A stretch of DNA of 64,000 bases from Amoebophrya sp. A120. Taxonomy: Eukaryota > Sar > Dinophyceae > Syndiniales > Amoebophryaceae. The stretch is taken from NCBI GenBank assembly GCA_905178155.1, contig CAJINV010000006.1:3782130-3846129 (forward strand). Direction: 5' to 3'. The notes below the pieces were generated by a model that was not told the DNA's origin, ran no database searches, and saw only the letters and a program-made list of their open reading frames with translations. Below are positions 54,901-64,000 of this stretch, piece by piece (position 1 is the stretch's first letter; the number at the start of each line of letters is the position of its first letter). Made by a program: the position numbers and the translations under genes.

Positions 54901-57900
54901 CTGCTGCGAAAGGATGGCTTTGTTTACCTCGGAGGGGGGCAGGTTGCCGGACTTTACCTTATGGATTGCAAAAGTATCGTACTAGTAGAAATCGCATTAC
55001 AAATTCACGCAGCATGAGAAATGAAGTTTGTCATGCTGTTTTGCCTTGATATCGAGATTTGTAATGCATGACTGCGATTACTACGAGTAGTACGATACTT
55101 TTGCACAGGATATACCTTGTCGTGCAGCGACTCAAGTGTGGCGCCGTCGATTACCTTTGTTGTTTTGAATTGTTTCAAATTTATTTTCCCTTGCTACGCA
55201 AACGCAGCTCTTCCTCTTTCGCTGGATTTGGATTTTCTTGTCGTTTCACAGGTTTTCGTTTTGTACTCTATCGACAACTGATTTTTGCATCCTCCTCATG
55301 CGACGCCGTCAGCAGTGAACTATAGAATGGGCGAATTTCAGTTTGCCTTTATGCAGATAGCACTGCGACTGACACCATTTTGAGTATGTTATAATACCTC
55401 CAACGGGTCGATGACGTTTCCCTTGGATTTGCTCATTTTCTCCCCATTTTTGTCCCGTACCATGGCGTGCGACTTATGCAACACAAATCTATTTTTAGAA
55501 CCGTACTTACTATTTACCAGGCGTCCGTCGTACAAACAAATACATCACAAGTTCCTCCAGTGGCAACGAGCATTTCTTCAGCTTGAGTACTAGTAGAGCA
55601 GGTGTTCTTTGTCATGCTGTTGAGTCGTAGAGCAAAAGCTTTTCTCATGCAAAGATGATGTACGTCTACGATGATACATGATACTACGGCAGTAATACAA
55701 TAAATGTGCGAGTGATACAAGTAGACCGTGGTGAAGGGCAATTTGCCGGTCAAACCGAGCGACATCATGTATCGAAATGGAAAATCCCCCCATCCCATGT
55801 TCAAAAGACCATTTGTGTTGCTGGATTTCTGTACACAAGTGAGCTTTGTATTGCGTTTGCACTTGCAGCAAGAGCAGGTTGCCGGCGCATTATACTAAAG
55901 CCATTCGGGCACGCATCCGGTTAGCAGCTGAGCATGAGAAACAAGTCTCACATAGGCGAAAACGCATCACAGACTCGCTGTACAATGTTGCGCCACATGT
56001 TTGCCGTTTGCATTGTACGCAAGACAAAGCTGATTTGTGGCCACAAATTAGCATCACAAATTTCCTTTTTGATATGGGGAGGGGGGATTTTTCCTCGCGA
56101 TATCATGACCATTCGCGCGACCCAGAAGAAGAGGATGTCATGCCCGGTTTCGAGCAAAGTTCCGGGGAAGAAGGACTTCATGTCCTCGGTCTCGTTTGGC
56201 CAGCCCATCACCTGTGGTATAATCATTTGTGTCATCCGCGAACTACAAAAGATGTTGAACACCAGATGCAATATCAAACACATGCTCGATGGCTAAACTC
56301 AGTTTTTCACTCGAAGATGTAGGACTCGTCGTATTTAACAGCCTATATAACCTGATTTCTTAAGCATGACAAAGTAGAGCAACAGGAACAGGAAGTAGTT
56401 GTTCCGCATGACGAAAAAACATCTCGAATAATACCGAAAACGGGAACAATCCGCTGGAAAACCAGGTGTCCAGCACGTCCTCGTCCTGCTCGAGCTGCAC
56501 CTTGTCGCTGTTTAATTCCTTTTTCGCTTTTGCCAGCGCGTCTTCGAACGACAGGCCCACGAACCACTTCTCCTTTCCGTCCTTATCCAGCAACTCTTGC
56601 GGCCCGGTGACTTTGTAGGCCGGGATCCGGTGACCCCACCAGAGTTGCCGGGAAATGCACCAGTCGCGAATGTTGTCCAGCCACTTGAACCAGGTGGACT
56701 CGTGAAATTTCGGGATGATTTTCAGCTCGTTCTGCTTCACTTTGTTCACCGACTCTTCCGCCAGCTTCTTGCAGTCCATCCACCACTGTGGCTTGAGCAA
56801 GGGTTCGATCACATCTCCGGATCGGGAGCAGAATCCGAGCGACATCGCGTGGTTTTCCTTTTTCACCCACAAATTCTTCTTCTTCAATTCCTCCTCCAAC
56901 TCCCGGCGCACCAATATGGAATGCAAATCTGTCTGGCTCTGCGTCTGGGAATGTGTGATGCTAAAATGTGCATGACGAAAGCACCCCCTCACGCAGGAGA
57001 GCATGACAAGGTTGCAGAACACTTCCTCATACGCGCTCCGCATGCGAAACTGCGTTTTTGTATGACAAGAGAGGCCTCGACTTCTTTTGTGGGTCATGCA
57101 ATACAGATCTCACAGGAATGTAAGACCAGCATTACAAGTTCCAACTTTCCACACCCAGACATATTTGCAATGCATAACCAAATACCGGTGCTTGTTCCCG
57201 AAGAGCTGCCCGCCGGCCTTCTCGGTGACGGTGCCGTCGTCGTTGAGCATGTTGATGAATTCCAGGTTGTGTCTTTTCCCCATTTGGAAATCGTTATGGT
57301 CGTGCGCCGGGGTGATTTTCACGCACCCAGTTCCGAAATCCTTGTCCACATAGCTGTCTGCGATAATGTATCCCCTGCAAAAGCATCGCACATCTTCTTC
57401 TTCGCAGTATTGCTATACAAATTAGCTCAGCAGGAGAAATGGAACTTGTCATGGTGATTTAGCTTGAAAAGTAAATTTGTCGTGCCTGACTGCGATTAGT
57501 ACGAGGACGATGCTTTTGCACAGGATAAAATCGTCATTTTGCGATCCGGACAGAACGGGTGCTCCAGTGGCTTTCCGATCAAGTGCTTATACCTGAGAAG
57601 GTGTGCGCAGTTGAATTTGTCATGCTATTTTTACGTGGGGTAAGACAAGCACAAGGCGAGTCTGTCATGCATGCAACTGCAAGAACTCGAACAGATGAAC
57701 AAAGGCCTATGCAGGAGCTTCTAAGCACATAGATTTTTATACCTCTCATCCTCCGGATGCACGGCCACTGCGGTGTCGCCAAGCATGGTCTCCAGACGCG
57801 TCGTATCGAGTCCAAATATGTCTCGGTCTGGAAACTTGTGATGCTGAATGGTCATGATGGAACAGCCTTCCTAGTGCAGCCAAGCATGACAAATATTTAT

Positions 57901-60339
57901 TTTGGGCACTTTTTCATGCGTAGCGCGCATTACAAACTGCGTTTTTGCATGACGCAAAAAGTCGTGCTTTTGGTGGTCATGCAACACAGATTTTACACGA
58001 ATGCCAGACAAGCAATACAAGCTTCACTTTTCCAGGCCCAGACATATTTGCATTTGATACGTCGTCGCCACCGTGATTCTCTCCTCCGAGTCCTTCATCT
58101 TGTAACTAAAGTGGCACATCACGCCGACCTCCACTTTCAAATCTTTGCTGCCCGGGATGGGTTATCCACTGCAAATATCCCTGGACGTCTGGAAGAATGC
58201 ACTTGTTTGTCATGCCTATTTCGGATCACGGAAATGGAATCTGATGCAGGCAAAAGCATCACTGGTTTTGAGCACGCCTCTTCTTGATGGCTGTCCCGCA
58301 TGAGAAACTTTTTACTTGCGTACCAAGAAATGAGCAGCGCATGGCGCTCATGCAACACAAATTTAGTGTTCCAGAGTTTGCATTACAAGTTCCAATTCCA
58401 GACCCAGACATATTTGCAATGCATATGGGTTTCAAAGTTCGTCCGGTGATTTCTTCGTAGTCTACCTCTAAATCAGAAAGGGCGGTACGCAGGTAACTGC
58501 ACCAGTTGATAAGCCGATTGTCGCGGTAGATGAGACCTGGTAGGTGGCAAGGGGTTGTTGTGTTTTTTATCTGTGTCACTTGTAGTTCTATAATTCTTAG
58601 GCCATCAAGATGATAAAAACAGTAACATGTTGGCCGCGCCCGCGCGATAGAAAATATCAGGTACGCGGGTCATTGTAATTTAAAGTAGTTGCCATGCAAC
58701 AATATATCGTAGCAATTACTCGAAGTTGTAACAACTACAACCACTAAAGATCTGCTCGGTGGCTGTGCTGCGAAAAAGGAAAATGAAAAACGAATCATAC
58801 ATCTCTCTCAACGAGAAATGAGACTGACACGACCGCAAGGGTGGAGAGCAAGTATTTGTACTATGGAGTACGTTACTACAACTTTCCACCAAACTATGGA
58901 GAGAAAAAAGTTCGCCACAGTCACTAACTTGCAGGTTTTGCATTACAAATTTTCTTAGCACCACAAACTTTCCTTGTATTGCAGAAACACTAGGGAAATC
59001 CCTAATGCAGTTTGGCTGTGATGCATTTTTACGTATGACAAACAATTTTGTATTGCAAGAATGCGCATGAGTGATCGTGACGAACTTTTTTTCTTTGATA
59101 CAAACTCTTCGTAACACTATCTGTACCTTGTTCGTGAAACCGCACAAAAGCGTGCTTCATATGAACTGCAAAAGTATCGTACTCGTTATAAATGCATTAC
59201 AAATTTCCTCAGCATGAGAAATAAAATTTGTAATGCGAATTTACTTTAGAGAGAACATTTGTAATGCATGATTGCAATACGAGTACGATACTTCTGCAAT
59301 TCATACTTCACCGCGTTGGTTAAATTCGCGTCCATCGTAAAAGCCTCCCGGGTCCAATCCACCGATGCGCCGAGTCTTCGCAACTGCGAGCAGATTTTGT
59401 TCCCGTATTTCTCCTTCCACTGCCACACTTTCTTCAAAAACTCGTCCCGCCCCAAATCGTGTCTTGTCAGGTTCTCTTCTTTCAGTAAAATCCTCTCGAC
59501 AACGGATTGCGTCGCGATGCCCGCGTGGTCTGTGCCCGGTACCCAGAGGACGTGCTTTCCGTTCTGACGGTGCCACCTGGTCAGCGCGTCTTCGATCGCG
59601 ATGGTGATCGCGTGGCCCAAGTGCAAAGAGCCGGTCACGTTGGGTGGGGGAATCACCATCACAAATTTGCCGTCCTCGTGGGTGTTGTTCGCGTCTTTCG
59701 CGTTCGGGGTGAAATACCCCGCTTTTGCCCACCAGTCGTCCCAACTCGCCTCTACCGCGGTGGGCTCGTAGGCGTTGGCCATCGGCTCCGCGAAGGATTT
59801 CTTCTCACCTAGATGAATCATTTTTCCATGCCATGGATATCAAGTTTTTTTGCACGACGAAAAGCGTGGCAGCAGATTTATTTTTCCGAGAACTACGCAT
59901 CAAAAACAAGCATAAGCTGCACAACTGCTAGTAGGGCCGCCAAACCAAGACAAACCACACAACTGTGACGCTGGTCTTCGCTGTTCCTTTACAACTACTG
60001 CTTCTATGTAGTAAAAGTAGTGTTTTTACCTTTTGGCGTCTTGTTCACAAACGGCACTTTAACCGCCTCCTCCACTTTTTTCTCCTTCTTTTTCCCCTCG
60101 CCCCACACGGGCTTTTCTTTTTTCACCTTCTCTACCTTCTCCTTTTTCTTCTTACCCTGCTCTCCAGCATTCTCTGCTGCTTCTGCACCGCCGGCGGAAC
60201 CTGTTGCTGATGCTGGCTTGTTTTGTGCTGCCGTTGCTGGCGCTCCGAGCTTTGCTGGCACTGTTGTCCCTTGTACGGCCGTTGCAGACGTCTGGACGCG
60301 GGCCTGAACCGCGGAAAATAACTCGTCTTTCACGATCAT
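51959..60339 (-). CDS. Valyl-tRNA synthetase, cytosolic type, 21 exons
   Basis: Exons: 60339-60030, 59808-59306, 59154-59127, 58536-58426, 58157-58060, 57798-57743, 57592-57529, 57364-57177, 56909-56435, 56211-56103, 55764-55718, 55469-55398, 55154-55113, 54954-54880, 54555-54257, 54008-53834, 53567-53494, 53250-53209, 52890-52847, 52696-52581, 52270-51959. They join to 1079 residues without a stop. It charges tRNA-Val. Visible features: a Lys/Ala-rich N-terminal extension, class I HLGH (166-169), [14 protein letters not shown] (674-678), an anticodon-binding helical region, and a C-terminal coiled-coil tail. The length fits eukaryotic ValRS. Seven introns (60029-59809, 59126-58537, 57742-57593, 56434-56212, 55397-55155, 53493-53251, 52580-52271) have canonical GT-AG ends; thirteen are introners. 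The start ATG precedes IVKDELF. Confidence 0.95.
52702..52846. mobile_element. Introner, family B
   Basis: Flanks CCGGT and TCGGT. Restores [11 protein letters not shown] in ValRS. Confidence 0.87.
52896..53208. mobile_element. Introner, family H
   Basis: GCTGA repeated exactly. Restores NEAA-EAQMKE. Confidence 0.9.
53573..53833. mobile_element. Introner, family B-like
   Basis: Flanks TGCTG and CACCG are eroded. Excision restores HPML-PFVTEE, the conserved ValRS reading. Confidence 0.83.
54014..54256. mobile_element. Introner, family A
   Basis: TTCTC repeated exactly. Restores [14 protein letters not shown]. Confidence 0.92.
54561..54879. mobile_element. Introner, family H
   Basis: Flanks GCATC and GCATT. 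Restores [13 protein letters not shown]. Confidence 0.9.
54960..55112. mobile_element. Introner, family B
   Basis: AGGTA repeated exactly. Restores [11 protein letters not shown]. Confidence 0.92.
55475..55717. mobile_element. Introner, unassigned family
   Basis: Ends TATCACTCGC and TTGCATA with weak inverted similarity. Flanks ACTTG and AGTCG are eroded. Restores TVYL-HAMVRD. Confidence 0.75.
55770..56102. mobile_element. Introner, family C
   Basis: CATGA repeated exactly. Restores [12 protein letters not shown]. Confidence 0.92.
56915..57176. mobile_element. Introner, family A
   Basis: TTGGT repeated exactly. Restores [12 protein letters not shown]. Confidence 0.92.
57369..57527. mobile_element. 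Introner, family B
   Basis: Flanks GATTT and CATTA partly match. Restores [12 protein letters not shown]. Confidence 0.84.
57804..58059. mobile_element. Introner, family A
   Basis: CGACG repeated exactly. Restores [13 protein letters not shown]. Confidence 0.93.
58163..58425. mobile_element. Introner, family A
   Basis: ACCCA repeated exactly. Restores GRTLK-PIPGSKD. Confidence 0.92.
58895..59100. mobile_element. Introner-type element, family D, inside a canonical intron
   Basis: TAT...ATA ends with CAAAC repeated exactly at 58890-58894 and 59101-59105. It lies wholly within the GT-AG intron 59126-58537 of ValRS, so it does not itself define exon borders. Confidence 0.9.
59160..59305. mobile_element. 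Introner, family B
   Basis: TGAAG repeated exactly. Restores [13 protein letters not shown]. It leaves a 28-nt exon (59154-59127) before the next intron. Confidence 0.93.
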
Positions 60340-61855
60340 GGCTTTATTTGTGATGGGGAAAAACAATTGCAACGTACTACGAATAAATAAATGCTGTCGT
60401 TGTGCTGTCGCGAAAAGCCGCGGTATTTTTAGCGGTCCTTGTTTAATACAATAGTAGTACTTTGCGCCGCTGCAAAGCGGAACACTAGTATTAGGTGTTC
60501 TACTTCTCGGCGGGGGCAGTCTAGAAGTCGTGGTCGTGGTAGCACTGGGGCAAAAATACAACTTCGGAGATAAAGGAATTTTGCGGCTCGTTTTGGGCTA
60601 GTAGAAGACTAGGTGATACAACAAATTGTGCTGAGGTGCCTGGCTCTACGAGGATTTTTTGTCAGCATGTTGGCTCATTCGAACTTTTACTGTATGCGTT
60701 TTTACCACTACTAGCGTAAGTAGTTGTTTTGATTTTTGTAAAGGCGAAATATCGAACTGGATCTGGTTGCTGGTACAACGAGCAGGTAGGATCTCGTCCT
60801 TGCTAGTGTTGGATCATCTTGCCTCACGATCACAAGAACTTCAACTTCTTCTCAGTTCAAAAACAAAAATTGAACTTGAAGGAGGCACCAGAAGAGAAGA
60901 TAGATCGCGATCGTTCTTTATTGGAGGCGGTAGGTGTGCTTAGTAAAGGATCCACCTTCTACTTCGCAGTCTTTAGTAGCAAATAGACCAGGAGCTGTTG
61001 CGTGCTGTATCTTTTGCAGACCTGCTTGCGCATGAGTCTACTAGTAGAGGTAGGAGCACCAGCTACGCTTTATTCATTACGCTGGCGATGTAGTAGTTTT
61101 TTCCATCGATCGTCTTGATCTTCGCTAAGGTAGAGAACTTTCATCTGCCTCCACGAACTAGTACTATGTTCAAAGCTGCCATCAACAAGATAGACTCGGT
61201 TGAATGCCAGCAAAAGTTGTTTTTGCGGCAGCCTGCGCACGTATTTTCTATTTCTACCGGAGCTGAATCATCTTCAATCATGATGCGTTGAGCAGCACCA
61301 TCAAGCAGGTTTCAGAGATTTTTCAGTTCTGGGAGAGCCGGTGAAGAGGAACAGGTTGGTATTGCATTGGATTCAGTCACATCTCATCAAACTCGACTGT
61401 GCAAGCACGAGGGACGAGGAGTGGAACTTGATATGAGTCTTTTTTCGTTCGTTATCGTTTGGTACAAAAGAAATCGAAGTATGATTCATTTTCATTCTGC
61501 TCTTTGTCTTTACAAAACAGCTCGGCACGCAGCTGCACAGCGACAGCATTATACAATTTTCGGAAGTCGTGCCGCAGCTTGTGGACTCGAGCACCAGAAG
61601 TTGTTTTCGTCAGACTATGAAACTGAGAAATTCTACAGTCTCCACCGTTCATTTTGAAAACTCTAAAACGCTTTTTGTTTCGAAGACTTGAGTAATGGAA
61701 GTTTTGTTATCGCAGCACTACGAAAATCGCGTAGTAGAGTGAAAGTGTTGGTTCATTTTGATCACTTTTTCGATTAGCAGAGAGCGACAGGAGCAATGAG
61801 GCGGGTCGTCGTGCAGGTTGAAGTTATTGTTATATCGGTATTCTATTCTACTTTT
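60340..61855. other. Intergenic spacer upstream of ValRS
   Basis: No introner, no supported ORF, no RNA gene. Presumably holds the ValRS promoter; I see no TATA-like or other firm signal. Confidence 0.6.
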
Positions 61856-64000
61856 TCAACGCACTTCCATCCTGCTTCCCGACCTTCTGAAGCTACCGCC
61901 AGACCCGGCCGTTGTGCTGCCTCCGTTTATCATCGACAAACCGACGTCCTCTTCCGCGTTGGGTGCTATGACAGTGCACAACTACTTTCCCTCCCCCTCA
62001 TTTGTAAAGCACGAACGGCAATACAAGCATCAACAAGAGTGCCGGTTTTGCATGACAAATTTGCATCACATGAGTGTCTCCTTAGGCTACCACAACTTGC
62101 CATGTAAGCGCTACCAAGAAACAAAGGGTGGATTGGGTATTTTGCATGACAAATGAGGGAATGGAGGGGAGTTATGCATTGTCATAGATGCTTCCGCAGA
62201 GTCACTCTCCCGCAACACCAACTCGTCCTTTATCAGCTCCTTTTTCCCCTCATTTTCCTCGTCCTCGTTATCGATCGCACTCATGCCCCGGCTGCTCGCG
62301 ACGAAATAGGTCACCCTCCTTTGCAGCCTTTCCCGCATATCACACAGAAAAAAAAGCTGCTAACACGTCATGGTCAACTACATGTGATGCAAAAATGAAT
62401 ACCAATACGTATCTATAATAGTATTGCCACGTATCCTTCATCTACACAGCACGCGTATAGGCTCGGCTATGGCGGATCATTTTTGATTTTTGCATCACAG
62501 ATTTTTGATATGGTGTGCTTCGCTTTTTTCATCTGTGGGATACCGCATGGAACGGCAGGTGACGCCCGGTTTTTTCTTCATGAAGTATCGTTCCTTAAAT
62601 TCCAGCGCGTTCTCCGTTTGAAACCCGGTCTATGCATCACAAAAGCATCGTGGCTGAAGTAGTGTGCAAAATTTCGCATCACATCGGAGGTCTAAGGGCA
62701 GTCCGTCCCTGTGCCTTTTCTAGGCCTACTAAAACCAATAAATCGCGACTACGTAGTGTAAACTTCTACTGAAAAGCTAAATTGGAAAACTTAGTAAGGC
62801 TACTTCTACGTAAGCGCTTGTAAATAAGTACGCGATCAAAAAAGGTTTTGGCATCGCATAATTGTTGCCACCACAACAAGTGCGAATACCGCATCACATC
62901 GGAGGTCTACGGGCAGTTCGTCCCTTTGCCATTCAGAGGCCTACTAAAGCCAGTATATGCTAAGCTACCTCGTAACGTAAACTTCTACGGGAAAACTAAA
63001 TCGGAAAAAACTTAGCATTGCTACTTAAGCGCTTGTTTTGTTGAAAAGGGAATAGTCATGCGAGGTATATCCGTTTTTTAGTGATGGGATTTATATTAAA
63101 TCCTTGTCGTGCTGCTATAGCAGGAACTACTTGCACGATACTTTTGCAGCGGATACGTTTGGATCTTTGTCAATCTCTTCACTGTATTTCGACGTCGATC
63201 CTATCAAATGCAAAAGTGTCTGCGTCTGGAAGGTTGGAACTTGTGATGCCAACTTTGGACTCTAAAAAAATCTGTATTGCATGACCCGCAAGAGGAGTCT
63301 AGTTCTTTGTGCTACGCGGGGAGGGCGTCTGTCATGCGGAGTAGGCATGATCAGTAAGCCCTCTAGAAAATCTGTGCCGCTAGGTCGTGCATTACAGACA
63401 TCCTGGGTCATGCAAAACATGCATGACAACTCTCAGAATCTTCCAGACCCAGACATTTTTGCATTTGATAGATCCGGGCAACAGCCCAAACGTCCGGTGC
63501 ATTGCGACTACAATGAGTTCCATCTCCGGCTTCGTAAACACGAGCTGGCAGGGAATTTGCCCCACGTCGTCGTCCTGTAGATCCACTTGATCCTTCAACA
63601 CGTCAAAAAAGTTGACGTCAAAAGTCGGCCGCCAGAAGTGCGTGTAATCGTGGATGAACCTGGTTTTCGTTTTTTATGTTTGTTATTCGTTAGGAAGTTG
63701 TCCTATGAATGCGCTTTCGCATCACAGAATGATATCCGGATTCATCACCAGCCTGTCATGCACAGCAGCGAGAAGAAGTGGAACATTTGCTTCGTACTGT
63801 TTCATCCATGATCATAGAAGGAAGTACTTAGTAGTACCCCATGCTGCTCTTAAAAGCCAGCTTCTGCTTTGCATTCCGCTGCATTCGGACATAGAGTCTC
63901 TCCACTAACTCTGCCGTCAAAAACGCGTCCCGCACTTCAGCCGGCATCTTGTACTCTGCGACGAAGTGCTCGCGCTCGTTGAGGCGCCGCCCGGATACTG
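61856..64000 (-). CDS. Unrecognised protein, 3' part
   Basis: Exons 64000-63838, 63659-63471, 63196-63156, 62625 to about 62511, about 62332-62187 and 61961-61856. The first junction is GT-AG (SSMG-FIHDYTHFW); the next two and the last are introner junctions that keep frame. The junction near 62510-62339 is unresolved: the simple excision gives a frameshift, so a splice site or exon is missing from my model. Readable pieces include EYKMPAEVRDAFLTAEL, FWRPTFDVNFFDVLKDQ, DIPCQ-like VGQIPCQLVFTKPEME and an acidic Lys-rich tail ending RMEVR. I recognise no family. The 5' part lies outside the window. Confidence 0.6.
61967..62186. mobile_element. Introner, family G
   Basis: Family G ends. Flanks GCATC and GCACC. 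Restores SAEAS-NAEEDVG. Confidence 0.85.
62339..62510. mobile_element. Possible introner, junction unresolved
   Basis: TATCAAAAATC at one end and GTGATA at the other, but the flanks differ and excision does not keep frame. Confidence 0.4.
62684..62891 (+). mobile_element. T-family element, copy in introner (first of two)
   Basis: Opens TCGGAGGTCTAAGGGCAG directly after gcatcaca. It shares a downstream AAAACTAAAT and CGCTTGT pattern with the second copy, so the pair may be a tandem duplication. Confidence 0.65.
62899..63050 (+). mobile_element. T-family element, copy in introner (second of two)
   Basis: Opens TCGGAGGTCTACGGGCAG directly after gcatcaca. The right end is uncertain. Confidence 0.6.
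63202..63470. mobile_element. Introner, family A
   Basis: Family A ends, with GGATC repeated exactly. Restores LLPGS-TSKYSE. Confidence 0.92.

Larger units (their letters stand above)
62631..63155. mobile_element. Introner, family B, with two nested T-family copies
   Basis: Ends TATCCGCTGC and GATGCATA. Flanks AAACG and GACCG. Excision restores KDPN-GFQTEN. T-family heads start at 62684 and 62899. Confidence 0.75.

Noticed and set aside
62339-62510. Calling this a firm introner
   Set aside because: Ends look right but flanks differ and excision breaks the frame, so I kept it only as a low-confidence feature.

Overview
The window is nuclear DNA of a protist. I see seven host genes, all on the minus strand and in one head-to-tail array. 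Most are cut into many short exons, and there is no bacterial operon or ribosome-binding-site layout. Co-oriented arrays, tandem paralogs and dense transposon-like introns (introners) point to a dinoflagellate-lineage genome. A parasitic syndinian such as Amoebophrya fits best; this assignment is inference, not proof.

The central observation is the introns. I could place about fifty elements whose removal restores an open reading frame. They begin TAT and end ATA, mostly carry terminal inverted repeats (TIRs), and most are flanked by a 5-bp direct repeat of exon sequence (TSD). At least ten unrelated end sequences occur. The labels used below are: A (GTCTGGGTCTGGAAG near the end), B (GCAAAAGTATCGTACTCG), C (GGAAAAATCCCCCCTCCCC), D (GAAAAAAGTTCGTCACGATC), E (GTTCTCAAATGTTACATTC), F (GAAAAAAGTGC), G (TGACAGTGCACAACT), H (A/T-rich, CAAAGTTGAAAT), I (AAAAACGTCCCCACCC), J (TTACAATGAAAAA) and K (GAAAAAACTGTTTCACTGTG). 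The valyl-tRNA synthetase gene mixes 13 of these with 7 ordinary GT-AG introns and reads through 21 exons as 1079 residues. One M64-type peptidase gene has 20 introns, all of the introner kind, and reads through as 1250 residues.

Layout: 1-1599, partial gene with an MGANQS start and GC-rich repeats in its intron. 3229-4747, RING-CH membrane protein. 6958-14402 and 15711-19244, tandem paralogs carrying a Cys-rich module. 20292-29398 and 30201-50678, two paralogous M64-like metallopeptidases. 51959-60339, cytosolic-type valyl-tRNA synthetase. 61856-64000, 3' part of an unrecognised gene. Spacers between genes hold no introners that I can see.

The second peptidase gene has a 15.5-kb intron (31893-47446). 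It is an introner that received a 14.5-kb insertion with a 16-bp target duplication. The insertion carries a five-ORF retroelement (GIY-YIG endonuclease ORF upstream of a 1714-residue reverse transcriptase ORF, Penelope-like in organisation), two near-identical 785/787-bp direct repeats, a broken PDZ-protein gene with its own introner, and a 510-bp element nested inside that introner. GC-rich repeat blocks occupy this and two other introner-type introns.
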